A stretch of DNA of 64,000 nucleotides from Pseudomonas syringae. GTDB taxonomy: Bacteria; Pseudomonadota; Gammaproteobacteria; Pseudomonadales; Pseudomonadaceae. The notes under the pieces are model-generated. The model was not told where the DNA came from. It did not search any database and worked only from the letters and a program-made list of their open reading frames with translations. Position 1 is the first letter of the stretch. Each line of letters begins with the position of its first letter. Positions 6,028 to 14,369 of the stretch are shown here, in pieces. The stretch covers positions 1 through 64,000 of the forward strand of contig NZ_WKEQ01000021.1 in NCBI RefSeq assembly GCF_021605415.1, in the 5' to 3' direction. The position numbers and the translations under genes are program-made.

Positions 6028-7977
6028 TCAGGCCTCTTCCAACTCCACCAGGGCGCTGCCTTCGCTCACCATCTCGCCTTCCTGGCAGAACAGCGACTTG
6101 ATCACACCCGCATGGGGCGCACGGATGCTGTGCTCCATCTTCATCGCTTCGAGTACCACCAGTTGCGCGCCGGCCTCGACCGTCTGACCGGCTTCCACTA
6201 ATACGCGCACGATGCTGCCGTTCATTGGTGCAGTCAGCCCACCCTGGTGGCTGTTACTGGCTTCCACCGCGCTGATGGGGTCGTACGCCTCAATGCGCCG
6301 CAGTTCGCCTTCCCATTGCAGATAAACATTCCCACCACGTCGTATTGCCCGGTGTACGTGACGCATGCCGCCGTCATCGACGACCAACTGTTCGCCGACC
6401 AGTTTTGCAGCGCCGCTGTTGCTTAGCGTTAACGCGCGATCCTGTCCTTCGCAACTCAAGTGCAACGTAATTTCCCGTGGCAATCCGGCACGCAAACCAC
6501 TGTGCAAAGCCCACGGCGAGGCAGGGTCGTCGATGCGCGCGGTGCCAGGCAGGCTTTGCGCGAAGGCTTGTGCGGCCGTTTCCCAAAATCCGTCGCTCAA
6601 CGCACTGGGCGCCGGTAGCAATTGTTCCTGATAACGCGGAATAAACCCGGTATCCAGTTGCGCAGCAGCAAACGCCGGATGGCCGATGATCCGGCGCAGA
6701 AAACCGATGTTGGTTTTCAAACCACCGATGGCGAACTCATCGAGCATGCTCAACAACCGCAGTCGTGCCTGTTCACGATCTTCGCCCCAGGCAATCAGTT
6801 TGCCGAGCATCGGGTCATAGAATGGCGAGATCTCGTCACCTTCCTCGACACCGCTGTCGACCCGGCGCCCGGCGCCCGAAGCGGATTCGCGGTACAACGC
6901 CAGATGGCCGGTGGCCGGCAGGAAATCATTCGCTGGATCTTCGGCGTACAACCGCACTTCGATGGCATGGCCCATCAGCGGCACCTGATCCTGACTGATC
7001 GGCAATACTTCACCACGGGCCACACGAATCTGCCAGGCCACCAGATCGAGGCCGGTGATGGCTTCGGTGACAGGGTGTTCAACTTGCAGGCGGGTGTTCA
7101 TCTCCATAAAGAAGAATTCACCGCGCGCATCCAGCAAAAATTCCACGGTGCCCGCACCGACGTAACCGATGGCTTGGGCCGAACGCACCGCCGCTTCGCC
7201 CATGGCCTTGCGCAGTTCAGCGCTGAGCCCCGGTGCCGGCGCTTCCTCGACGACTTTCTGATGCCGGCGTTGAATCGAGCAATCCCGTTCGTTCAGGTAC
7301 AGGCAGTGGCCGTGCTGATCAGCAAACACCTGGATTTCCACATGACGCGGCTTGAGCAGGTATTTCTCAACCAGCATCCGCGAGTCGCCGAACGATGATT
7401 GCGCTTCACGCTGGGCCGAAGCCAGCGCTTCGGCCAGTTGGCTGACCTCTTCGACCACCTTCATGCCCTTGCCGCCGCCGCCGGCCGTGGCTTTGAGCAG
7501 CACCGGATAGCCGATTCGCTCGCAGGCGTCGCGGAAGGTCTCCAGATCCTGCGCCTCGCCATGATAGCCAGGTACAAGCGGCACGCCGGCGGTTTCCATC
7601 AGCGCCTTTGCAGCGGACTTGCTGCCCATGGCGTCGATGGCCGAGGCGGGCGGGCCGAGAAAAATCAGGCCGGCGGCCTCTATGGCGCGGGCAAATTCGG
7701 CGTTTTCCGACAGGAAGCCGTAACCGGGATGAATCGCCTGAGCGCCGCTGGCCTTGGCCGCCGCGATCAGTTTGTCGATCTGCAAATAGCTGTCTGCCGC
7801 CTTGCTGCCGCCGAGGTCGACACGAATGTCCGCTTCACGGCTGTGTCGCGCATCACGATCGGTGGCGCTGTGCACGGCCACGGTGGTCAGGCCCAAGGCC
7901 TTGGCGGTGCGCATGACCCGACAGGCGATTTCGCCACGGTTGGCCACCAAAAGGGTAGTGAGTACAGGTGCGCTCAT
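6028..7977 (-). CDS. liuD: methylcrotonyl-CoA carboxylase biotin-containing alpha subunit
   Basis: This 649-residue subunit carries biotin and catalyses its ATP-dependent carboxylation for conversion of 3-methylcrotonyl-CoA to 3-methylglutaconyl-CoA in leucine catabolism. The biotin carboxylase domain (about residues 5-450) has an ANRGEIA N-terminus, the ATP-grasp glycine loop GGGGKGM (about 166-172) and EMNTRLQVEHPVTE. The C-terminal biotinyl domain carries EAMKM with the biotin-accepting lysine at about residue 613. The ATG at 7977 overlaps the liuC stop (TGATG); the upstream TTG is less likely. It is the last gene of liuABCD, and its neighbours distinguish it from geranyl- or acetyl-CoA carboxylase subunits. 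Confidence 0.95.
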   Translation of the reverse strand: MSAPVLTTLLVANRGEIACRVMRTAKALGLTTVAVHSATDRDARHSREADIRVDLGGSKAADSYLQIDKLIAAAKASGAQAIHPGYGFLSENAEFARAIEAAGLIFLGPPASAIDAMGSKSAAKALMETAGVPLVPGYHGEAQDLETFRDACERIGYPVLLKATAGGGGKGMKVVEEVSQLAEALASAQREAQSSFGDSRMLVEKYLLKPRHVEIQVFADQHGHCLYLNERDCSIQRRHQKVVEEAPAPGLSAELRKAMGEAAVRSAQAIGYVGAGTVEFLLDARGEFFFMEMNTRLQVEHPVTEAITGLDLVAWQIRVARGEVLPISQDQVPLMGHAIEVRLYAEDPANDFLPATGHLALYRESASGAGRRVDSGVEEGDEISPFYDPMLGKLIAWGEDREQARLRLLSMLDEFAIGGLKTNIGFLRRIIGHPAFAAAQLDTGFIPRYQEQLLPAPSALSDGFWETAAQAFAQSLPGTARIDDPASPWALHSGLRAGLPREITLHLSCEGQDRALTLSNSGAAKLVGEQLVVDDGGMRHVHRAIRRGGNVYLQWEGELRRIEAYDPISAVEASNSHQGGLTAPMNGSIVRVLVEAGQTVEAGAQLVVLEAMKMEHSIRAPHAGVIKSLFCQEGEMVSEGSALVELEEA

Positions 7978-8792
7978 CAACGCGACTCCTTGGTGGTGGT
8001 TGCGGCTTGCCAGTTCGGCGGACGTTTTTGCAAAAAGGCGCGCAAGCCTTCCTGTCCCTCGGGACTGACGCGGATCCGTGCGATGGCGTTTTCAGTGTAA
8101 CGGCGCAGTGCCGGATTCAACGCGCCGTTGCCCACTTCGCGGAGTAAATCCTTGCTGACGCGCATGGCGGCGGGGCTGTTGAGCAGCAGGTTGTCGATCC
8201 ACTGATCGACTTTCTGCTCAAGTTCGGCCTGCGGATAGCTCTCGGACAATAAGCCGATTTCCCGCGCCCGCTGTCCGCCGAAACGTTCAGCGGTCAGGGC
8301 ATAACGGCGGGCGGCGCGTTCGCCGATGGCTTGCACCACGAACGGGCTGATGACCGCCGGTGCGAGGCCGATGCGTACTTCCGACAGGCAGAACTGCGCG
8401 TCATCGGCGCCGATCGCCATGTCACAGCAGCTGATCAGGCCCAGCGCGCCACCGAACGCCGCGCCTTGAACCACCGCCAGCGTCGGGATTTTCAGTTTGG
8501 CGAGGTTGTACATTAACTCCGCCAGCTCCCGCGCGTCGTCGAGGTTGGTGTGGTAATCGAGCTCGGCCGATTGCTGCATCCAGGCCAGATCGGCGCCAGC
8601 GCTGAAATGCTTGCCGCGCCCTCGTACCAGCAGGAAACGCAGGCTTGCATCGCTGGCAACTTTGTCCAGCGCGAGAATCAGCTCGCGGATCATCTGGGCA
8701 TTGAAGGCATTGTTCTTGTCTTCGCGATTGAGCCACAGCGTCGCGAACCCGCGTGGGTCGTTTTGCAGCTCAAGGGTGTTGAAATCGCTCAT
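7977..8792 (-). CDS. liuC: methylglutaconyl-CoA hydratase (enoyl-CoA hydratase family)
   Basis: This 271-residue crotonase-fold enzyme is placed to hydrate 3-methylglutaconyl-CoA to HMG-CoA. Visible motifs are the oxyanion-hole segment HFSAGADLAWM (about residues 61-71), the second glycine-rich loop QGAAFGGALGLISCCDMAIG (about 109-128) and a SEVRIGLAPAVISPFV stretch. It lies between liuB and liuD in the same direction and its stop overlaps the liuD start. A general enoyl-CoA hydratase activity cannot be excluded from sequence alone, but the operon position makes the liu assignment strong. Confidence 0.93.
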   Translation of the reverse strand: MSDFNTLELQNDPRGFATLWLNREDKNNAFNAQMIRELILALDKVASDASLRFLLVRGRGKHFSAGADLAWMQQSAELDYHTNLDDARELAELMYNLAKLKIPTLAVVQGAAFGGALGLISCCDMAIGADDAQFCLSEVRIGLAPAVISPFVVQAIGERAARRYALTAERFGGQRAREIGLLSESYPQAELEQKVDQWIDNLLLNSPAAMRVSKDLLREVGNGALNPALRRYTENAIARIRVSPEGQEGLRAFLQKRPPNWQAATTTKESR

Positions 8793-8807
8793 CTTTATCC
8801 GTCTCCA

Positions 8808-8896
8808 GTAGGAGCGAGCCTGCTCACGAACGCGGTGTGTCAGTCGACGTCGCCGATACCTGACAGACCCTCATCGCGAGTGAACCCACTCCCACA
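8808..8896. repeat. paired REP-like inverted repeat between liuB and liuC
   Basis: The outer arms read GTAGGAGCGAGCCTGCTC and the inverse of a CACTCCCAC-type arm. An inner imperfect pair is built on TGTCAG and CTGACA. The element belongs to the GTAGGAGCGAGC family also seen at 11934, 13773, 19611, 30399 and 61350. Lying inside the liu operon, it may act on mRNA stability. Confidence 0.7.
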
Positions 8897-8901
8897 AAAA
8901 A

Positions 8902-10506
8902 TCACATCCGGAACACGCCGAAGCGGCTCGGTTCGTTAGGCGCATTCAGCGATGCGGACAACGCCAGCGCCAGTACGTCGCGGGTCTGCGCCGGGTCGAT
9001 AACGCCGTCGTCCCACAGCCGAGCGCTGGAATAGTAGGGGTGGCCTTGTTCTTCGTACTGGTCGAGGATCGGCTGCTTGATCTCGGCTTCCTGCTCAGTG
9101 CTGAATGCCTGACCACTGCGTTCAGCCTGCTCGCGCTTGACCTGCACCAGCACCCCGGCCGCTTGTTCGGCGCCCATCACGCCAATCCGCGCGTTCGGCC
9201 ACATCCACAGAAATCGTGGATCGTAGGCGCGTCCGCACATGCCGTAGTTGCCGGCGCCGAAGCTGCCGCCGATGATCACCGTGAATTTCGGCACTTTGGC
9301 GCAGGCCACGGCAGTCACCAGTTTTGCGCCGTGCTTGGCAATGCCGCCGGCCTCGTATTTCTGGCCGACCATGAACCCGGTGATGTTCTGCAAAAACAAT
9401 AAGGGGATGCCGCGCTGGCAGGCCAGTTCGATGAAGTGCGCACCTTTTTGCGCGGCTTCGGCGAACAGAATGCCGTTGTTAGCGAGGATCGCGATCGGGT
9501 AGCCGTGCAGATGCGCGAAGCCGCACACCAGCGTGGTACCGAACAGCGCCTTGAACTCATCGAACACCGAACCGTCCACCAATCGCGCAATCACTTCGCG
9601 TACATCGAACGGCTGCTTGGCGTCCGCCGAAACCACGCCGTACAGCTCGTCGCTGGCATAGAGCGGGGCGATTGGCGTGCGTTGCTGCACCTCGCCGAGC
9701 TTGCGCCAGTTGAGATTGGCGACGCTGCGGCGTGCGAGGGCGAGGGCGTGTTCATCACTTTCGGCATAGTGGTCGGCCACCCCCGAAACCTTGCAATGCA
9801 CATCGGCCCCGCCAAGGTCTTCGGCACTGACCACTTCACCGGTCGCCGCTTTCACCAGTGGCGGACCGGCGAGGAAAATCGTTGCCTGATTGCGCACCAT
9901 GATCGCTTCGTCGGCCATCGCCGGCACGTAAGCACCGCCGGCAGTGCATGAGCCCATGACCACGGCGATTTGCGGAATGCCCATCGCGCTCATGTTGGCC
10001 TGATTGAAGAAGATCCGGCCGAAGTGCTCGCGATCCGGAAACACCTCGTCCTGACGCGGCAGATTGGCACCGCCCGAATCCACCAGATAAATGCACGGCA
10101 AGCGGTTCTGCTGGGCGATGGTCTGGGCGCGCAGGTGTTTTTTCACCGTCAACGGGTAGTACGAACCACCCTTAACCGTCGCGTCGTTGGCGACGATCAT
10201 GCATTCCACGCCTTCGACGCGGCCGATTCCGGCAATTACGCCGGCGGCCGGGACGTCTTCGCCATACACAGCGTGGGCGGCGAGCTGGCTGATTTCAAGA
10301 AACGGCGAACCTGGATCAAGCAAGCGGTTGATGCGCTCGCGCGGCAACAGCTTGCCCCGCGAGGTATGGCGTTCCTGGGCTTTCGGGCCGCCACCCTGCG
10401 CCACTTGGGCGAGCAAGGTGTGCAGGGCGTCGACCTGTTGCAGCATCGCTGCGCTATTGGCGGCGAACTCCGCTGAACGCGGATTGAGCTGTGTATGCAA
10501 AATCAT
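8902..10506 (-). CDS. liuB: methylcrotonyl-CoA carboxylase carboxyltransferase beta subunit
   Basis: This 534-residue carboxyltransferase (propionyl-CoA carboxylase beta family) transfers CO2 from carboxybiotin on LiuD to 3-methylcrotonyl-CoA. Visible features are KAQERHTSRGKLLPRERINRLLDPGSPF at the N-terminus, VDSGGANLPRQDEVFPDREHFG in the N-lobe, and the C-lobe motifs GFMVGQKYEAGGIAKHGAK and GGSFGAGNYGMCGRAYDPRF. The length is normal for the family. It follows liuA and precedes liuC on the same strand. The gap to liuC holds a paired REP-like repeat, and the gap to liuA holds another inverted repeat, so the operon is spaced rather than tightly overlapped. Confidence 0.96.
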   Translation of the reverse strand: MILHTQLNPRSAEFAANSAAMLQQVDALHTLLAQVAQGGGPKAQERHTSRGKLLPRERINRLLDPGSPFLEISQLAAHAVYGEDVPAAGVIAGIGRVEGVECMIVANDATVKGGSYYPLTVKKHLRAQTIAQQNRLPCIYLVDSGGANLPRQDEVFPDREHFGRIFFNQANMSAMGIPQIAVVMGSCTAGGAYVPAMADEAIMVRNQATIFLAGPPLVKAATGEVVSAEDLGGADVHCKVSGVADHYAESDEHALALARRSVANLNWRKLGEVQQRTPIAPLYASDELYGVVSADAKQPFDVREVIARLVDGSVFDEFKALFGTTLVCGFAHLHGYPIAILANNGILFAEAAQKGAHFIELACQRGIPLLFLQNITGFMVGQKYEAGGIAKHGAKLVTAVACAKVPKFTVIIGGSFGAGNYGMCGRAYDPRFLWMWPNARIGVMGAEQAAGVLVQVKREQAERSGQAFSTEQEAEIKQPILDQYEEQGHPYYSSARLWDDGVIDPAQTRDVLALALSASLNAPNEPSRFGVFRM

Positions 10507-10520
10507 GGCTACTCCGTAGC

Positions 10521-10595
10521 AGCTTCGAGCGTCGAGCTGAAAGCTTCAAGCTGAAACAAGCGCGCAGTTCTTTTGCAGCTTGAAGCTTGAAGCTC
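10521..10595. repeat. inverted repeat in the liuA-liuB gap
   Basis: AAGCTTCAAGCTG (10541-10553) is matched exactly by CAGCTTGAAGCTT (10576-10588), within a larger GAGCT/AGCTC-rich imperfect palindrome. It is intergenic and differs from the REP families elsewhere in the window. On the mRNA it would form a hairpin between the liuA and liuB cistrons. Confidence 0.6.
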
Positions 10596-10609
10596 GCCGC
10601 TGACAAAAT

Positions 10610-11773
10610 TCATTTCGTCTCATTAAACAGTTCGCGACCGATCAGCATGCGACGGATCTCACTGGTGCCTGCGCCGATTTCGTACAGCTTGGCGTCCCGC
10701 AACAGGCGACCCGCCGGGAATTCGTTGATGTAACCGTTGCCGCCGAGAATCTGGATCGCATCCAGGGCCATTTGCGTGGCGCGCTCGGCGGTGTAGAGGA
10801 TGACGCCGGCAGCGTCCTTGCGCGTGGTTTCACCGCGCTCGCACGCTTGTGCAACGGCGTATAGATAAGCGCGGCTGGCATTGAGTTGGGTGTACATGTC
10901 GGCGACTTTGCCCTGGATCAGCTGGAATTCACCGATGCTCTGGCCGAACTGCTTGCGGTCATGGATGTACGGCACGATCAGATCCATGCACGACTGCATG
11001 ATCCCGGTCGGGCCGCCGGACAGCACGACACGTTCGTAATCGAGGCCGCTCATCAGCACTTTCACGCCGCCGTTGAGCACGCCGAGGATGTTTTCTTCTG
11101 GCACTTCGACGTCATCGAAGAACAGCTCGCAGGTGTTGGAACCGCGCATGCCGAGCTTGTCGAATTTGTTGCTGCGGCTGAAGCCTTTCCAGTCGCGCTC
11201 GACAATGAACGCGGTGATGCCGTGGGCGCCTTTTTCCAGGTCTGTCTTGGCGTAGATCACGTAGGTGTTGGCGTCGGGGCCGTTGGTGATCCAGGTTTTG
11301 CTGCCGTTGAGGACGTAGCGGTCGCCGCGTTTGTCGGCGCGCAGTTTCATCGATACCACATCGGAACCGGCGTTCGGTTCGCTCATCGCCAGCGCGCCGA
11401 CGTGTTCGCCGCTGATCAACTTCGGCAGGTATTTGCTTTTCTGTTCGTGATTGCCGTTGCGGTTGATCTGGTTGACGCAGAGATTGGAATGGGCGCCGTA
11501 GGACAACGCCACCGACGCCGAACCACGGCTGATTTCTTCCATCGACACCACGTGTGCCAGGTAACCCAGGCCGGCACCGCCGTATTCTTCCGGCACGGTG
11601 ATGCCGAGCAGGCCCATGTCACCGAACTTGCGCCACAGGTCGGCGGGGAACAGGTTGTCGCTGTCAATCTGCGCGGCGCGTAGCGCGATCTCTTTAGCGA
11701 CAAAGGACTGAACCTGATCGCGCAGCATGTCGATGGTTTCGCCGAGGGCAAAATTCAGGGATGGATAGCTCAT
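10610..11773 (-). CDS. liuA: isovaleryl-CoA dehydrogenase
   Basis: This 387-residue FAD-dependent acyl-CoA dehydrogenase oxidises isovaleryl-CoA to 3-methylcrotonyl-CoA, the first step dedicated to leucine catabolism after the branched-chain keto-acid dehydrogenase. Motifs include the FAD/substrate segment ALAMSEPNAGSDVVSM (about residues 127-142) and the C-terminal ILGGNGYINEFPAGRLLRD. The catalytic base is likely Glu247 in GLDYERVVLSGGP, the position characteristic of isovaleryl-CoA dehydrogenases, rather than the C-terminal glutamate of short- and medium-chain enzymes. It is the first gene of liuABCD. Two LiuR-like palindromes lie 56-114 bp upstream of its start. Confidence 0.96.
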   Translation of the reverse strand: MSYPSLNFALGETIDMLRDQVQSFVAKEIALRAAQIDSDNLFPADLWRKFGDMGLLGITVPEEYGGAGLGYLAHVVSMEEISRGSASVALSYGAHSNLCVNQINRNGNHEQKSKYLPKLISGEHVGALAMSEPNAGSDVVSMKLRADKRGDRYVLNGSKTWITNGPDANTYVIYAKTDLEKGAHGITAFIVERDWKGFSRSNKFDKLGMRGSNTCELFFDDVEVPEENILGVLNGGVKVLMSGLDYERVVLSGGPTGIMQSCMDLIVPYIHDRKQFGQSIGEFQLIQGKVADMYTQLNASRAYLYAVAQACERGETTRKDAAGVILYTAERATQMALDAIQILGGNGYINEFPAGRLLRDAKLYEIGAGTSEIRRMLIGRELFNETK

Positions 11774-11828
11774 GCGTCACCTTTTGGCTTTTTTGTAGGG
11801 TGGAGAGGGCGGCGTTCCGGCTCTCAGC

Positions 11829-11887
11829 TTTACGTTAACGTAAACTTGTGGCGGAAGGCTGTCAATCGGCCTTTACGTTAACGTCAA
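11829..11887. promoter_or_regulatory. two LiuR-type operator palindromes
   Basis: TTTACGTTAACGTAAA (11829-11844) is a perfect palindrome. TTTACGTTAACGTCAA (11872-11887) differs at one base. Both lie between the divergent liuA and acyl-CoA synthetase genes. A third related palindrome (15769-15784) precedes liuR. The shared motif makes LiuR the obvious ligand. Confidence 0.8.
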
Positions 11888-11933
11888 CTTAGGCGAGAGT
11901 AGGGCGCGTTCAAGACAGAAAAGCAGACCAATC

Positions 11934-12026
11934 CTGTAGGAATGAGCCTGCTCGCGATGGCGTGGTGTCAGTCGATGCAAACATTGACTGATACATCAGA
12001 ATCGCGAGCGGGCTCGCTCCTACAAG
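11934..12026. repeat. paired REP-like element
   Basis: Arms CTGTAGGAATGAGCCTGCTC and its imperfect inverse GGGCTCGCTCCTACAAG flank a spacer of about 55 bp. The element lies upstream of the acyl-CoA synthetase gene and belongs to the GTAGGAGCGAGC family. Confidence 0.75.
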
Positions 12027-12068
12027 TGACCGTCGGCAACCCACAAATAAAGACAAATCGGGGTCGTC

Positions 12069-13766
12069 ATGGATCAACCTACTGCAAGCCCGCAGCGCAG
12101 CTATACCCGTGGTTCCCAGGAAAAAGCCCTGCTCGCGATGACGATCGGCCAGAAGTTCGACCGCACCGCCGCGCAATACCCGGACGGCGAGGCGCTGGTG
12201 GTTCGTCATCAGCGGTTGCGCTACACCTGGCGGCAGCTTGCGGAGGCGGTCGACGTCCATGCCAGAGCCTTGCTGGCGCTGGGTCTGCAAACCGGCGACC
12301 GTCTCGGTATCTGGGCGCCGAACTGCGCGCAGTGGTGCATCAGCCAGTTCGCCAGTGCGAAAATTGGGGTGATCCTGGTCAACGTCAATCCGGCCTACCG
12401 CAGCTCCGAACTTGAATATGTGCTCAAGCAGTCCGGGTGCCAGTGGCTGGTCTGCGCCGGAGCATTCAAAACGTCCAATTACCACGCCATGTTGCAGGGC
12501 TTGGTGCCCGAGTTGGCCGAGCAATCCATCGGTCAACTTCAGAGCGAGCGCTTGCCGGATCTGCGCGGAGTGATCAGCCTTGATGCGCAGCCGCCGTCGG
12601 GTTTCCTGCCGTGGTCGCAACTCGCGGATCTGGCCGGCAGTGTTTCGCAAGATCAGTTGCGCAAGCGCGGCGACAGCCTGCATTTCGATCAACCGGTGAA
12701 CATCCAGTACACCTCTGGCACAACCGGTTTTCCCAAGGGGGCGACCCTCAGTCACTACAACATTCTCAACAACGGTTACATGGTCGGCGAGAGTCTCGGC
12801 TTGACCGCCGACGATCGCCTGGTGATCCCGGTGCCGCTGTACCACTGCTTCGGCATGGTCATGGGCAACCTCGGTTGCATCACCCATGGCACCACCATGA
12901 TTTACCCCAACGACGCGTTCGACCCGCTGCTGACCTTGAGCACCGTCGCCGAAGAAAAGGCCACGGGCCTTTACGGCGTGCCGACCATGTTCATCGCCAT
13001 GCTCGACCAGCCGCAACGGGCTGAATTCGATTTGTCGACACTGCGTACCGGAATTATGGCCGGCGCAACGTGCCCGATTGAGGTGATGCGCCGGGTCATC
13101 AGCGAGATGCACATGAGTGAAGTGCAGATCGCTTACGGCATGACCGAAACCAGCCCTGTGTCGCTGCAGACCGGCCCGTCGGACGAATTGGAGTTGCGCG
13201 TGACCACCGTCGGTCGCACTCAGCCGCAACTGGAAAGCAAGATCATCGACGAGACTGGCAATCTGGTGCCACGCGGCACCATCGGCGAACTCTGCACCCG
13301 CGGTTACAGTGTGATGCTCGGTTACTGGAACAATCCGCAGGGCACGGCCGAGGCGATCGATGAGGCCGGCTGGATGCACACCGGCGACTTGGCGAGCATG
13401 GACGAGGCCGGTTACGTGTGCATCGCCGGGCGCAACAAGGACATGATTATTCGCGGCGGTGAGAATATTTATCCGCGTGAGCTTGAGGAGTTCTTCTTCA
13501 CTCACCCGGCCGTGGCGGACGTGCAGGTGATCGGCATTCCGTGCTCGCGTTACGGAGAGGAGATTGTCGCGTGGATCAAGTTTCATCCGGGCCACAGCGT
13601 TTCCGAGCTGGAGCTGCAAACCTGGTGCAAGGAGCGCATCGCGCACTTCAAGACGCCGCGTCACTTTAAGTTCGTCGAGGAGTTTCCGATGACGGTGACG
13701 GGCAAGATTCAGAAATTCCGGATGCGGGAGATCAGTATCGAGGAGTTGCGCAGCACTGATGCCTGA
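12069..13766 (+). CDS. AMP-binding acyl-CoA synthetase
   Basis: This 565-residue ANL-superfamily ligase should activate a carboxylic acid to its CoA thioester through an acyl-adenylate. It has the P-loop YTSGTTGFPKGA (about residues 214-225), YGMTETSP, the hinge motif YVCIAGRNKDMIIRGGENIYPRE, and the C-terminal catalytic lysine in MTVTGKIQKFRM. It lies between liuA and liuE but on the opposite strand, behind the shared LiuR operators. A role in activating isovalerate, methylcrotonate or a related short-chain acid therefore fits, though a medium-chain fatty acid is possible. A REP hairpin and a terminator follow. Confidence 0.88.
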   Translation: MDQPTASPQRSYTRGSQEKALLAMTIGQKFDRTAAQYPDGEALVVRHQRLRYTWRQLAEAVDVHARALLALGLQTGDRLGIWAPNCAQWCISQFASAKIGVILVNVNPAYRSSELEYVLKQSGCQWLVCAGAFKTSNYHAMLQGLVPELAEQSIGQLQSERLPDLRGVISLDAQPPSGFLPWSQLADLAGSVSQDQLRKRGDSLHFDQPVNIQYTSGTTGFPKGATLSHYNILNNGYMVGESLGLTADDRLVIPVPLYHCFGMVMGNLGCITHGTTMIYPNDAFDPLLTLSTVAEEKATGLYGVPTMFIAMLDQPQRAEFDLSTLRTGIMAGATCPIEVMRRVISEMHMSEVQIAYGMTETSPVSLQTGPSDELELRVTTVGRTQPQLESKIIDETGNLVPRGTIGELCTRGYSVMLGYWNNPQGTAEAIDEAGWMHTGDLASMDEAGYVCIAGRNKDMIIRGGENIYPRELEEFFFTHPAVADVQVIGIPCSRYGEEIVAWIKFHPGHSVSELELQTWCKERIAHFKTPRHFKFVEEFPMTVTGKIQKFRMREISIEELRSTDA

Positions 13767-13772
13767 CGCCAT

Positions 13773-13808
13773 CCCTTGTAGGGGTGAGCAGGCTCGCTCC
13801 TACAAGGG
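13773..13808. repeat. compact REP hairpin
   Basis: CCCTTGTAGG (13773-13782) and CCTACAAGGG (13799-13808) are exact inverse arms. The element follows the acyl-CoA synthetase stop and is a minimal copy of the GTAGGAGCGAGC family. Confidence 0.7.
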
Positions 13809-13840
13809 ATTGTCGTAAAAACAGGAATCACAGAAAGCAC

Positions 13841-13864
13841 AAAGGGGAGCCGAAGCTCCCCTTT
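13841..13864. terminator. bidirectional terminator (crcY end and synthetase end)
   Basis: AAAGGGGAGC (13841-13850) pairs with GCTCCCCTTT (13855-13864) around a CGAA tetraloop. On the minus strand it forms the 3' end expected for a CrcZ/CrcY-type RNA. On the plus strand it lies about 75 bp past the synthetase stop. Confidence 0.85.
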
Positions 13865-14211
13865 AATTTGTCGTTGCATGCTCTTTTTTATTATTGAGGG
13901 TCGGTCTGTTGTTGTTTTTGGCAACCGTGGCCCTTTACCGCTTTTTTTGGCGACCCCCATTCGGGGTCAAGAGCAAACGTATTTTTTTGAGCGCTGATCT
14001 GCTTTCTCGTCAAACGATCCAACCGATTCGGGAGCTACCTGAGGGTAGTTTTATTGTTCTCTGCCCGGTTGCGGGTGACTCCTGAGAGCACCCTGAAAAG
14101 CACACCTTCTCCAAAAAAATCTGTTAGCTGCGTCTCTGCCGTGTTGTTTTTGTTATGTCAGAGTCGTTACGTCTTATTTTTATTGGTTTGCTGCTTTTTA
14201 TTCTTGTTATG
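13841..14211 (-). ncRNA. crcY: CrcY-type Hfq/Crc-sequestering small RNA
   Basis: On the minus strand, about 370 nt run from a sigma-54 promoter to a GGGGAGC terminator. The RNA is unusually A-rich for this genome. It carries at least six clusters matching the Hfq/Crc CA-motif AAnAAnAA: near 14208-14198, 14184-14174, 14154-14144, 14058-14051, 13916-13909 and 13895-13888. CrcZ/CrcY/CrcX RNAs titrate Hfq-Crc and so relieve catabolite repression. Their transcription depends on CbrB and sigma-54. In P. putida, crcY lies beside mvaB, the HMG-CoA lyase gene, which matches liuE here. No substantial protein is encoded; short open frames on the plus strand are low-complexity. Confidence 0.85.
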
Positions 14212-14220
14212 CCATAGAGA

Positions 14221-14237
14221 TAGCAGGAGCCGTGCCA
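14221..14237 (-). promoter_or_regulatory. sigma-54 promoter of crcY
   Basis: The minus strand reads TGGCACGGCTCCTGCTA. GG and GC are separated by exactly 10 nt, matching the consensus TGGCACG-N4-TTGCW except for one base. The predicted start is near 14211. Confidence 0.85.
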
Positions 14238-14319
14238 ACTTTTTAAACCCCTTTAAATACAGTGAGTTAGGATTTTAGGGGGACGCGGTGGCCGGTTGAG
14301 ACCAAACAATTTGTTTCCG

Positions 14320-14360
14320 TGTTACTCGTTTTTGCCCCCAAGCCCCCCGCGCGGGTAACA
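14320..14360. promoter_or_regulatory. candidate CbrB activator site upstream of crcY
   Basis: TGTTAC (14320-14325) and GTAACA (14355-14360) form a widely spaced inverted pair. They lie 83-123 bp upstream of the sigma-54 promoter, in the 132-bp gap to liuE. Inverted TGTTAC half-sites are reported for CbrB targets. Assignment to CbrB rests on promoter type and neighbourhood. Confidence 0.5.
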
Positions 14361-14369
14361 CCCGTCCGC

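Noticed and set aside
13894..14278. Two short plus-strand open frames downstream of the acyl-CoA synthetase
   Set aside because: They lie antisense to the A-rich CrcY-type RNA; their translations are low-complexity, rich in Leu, Phe and Cys from T-runs, with no recognisable family.
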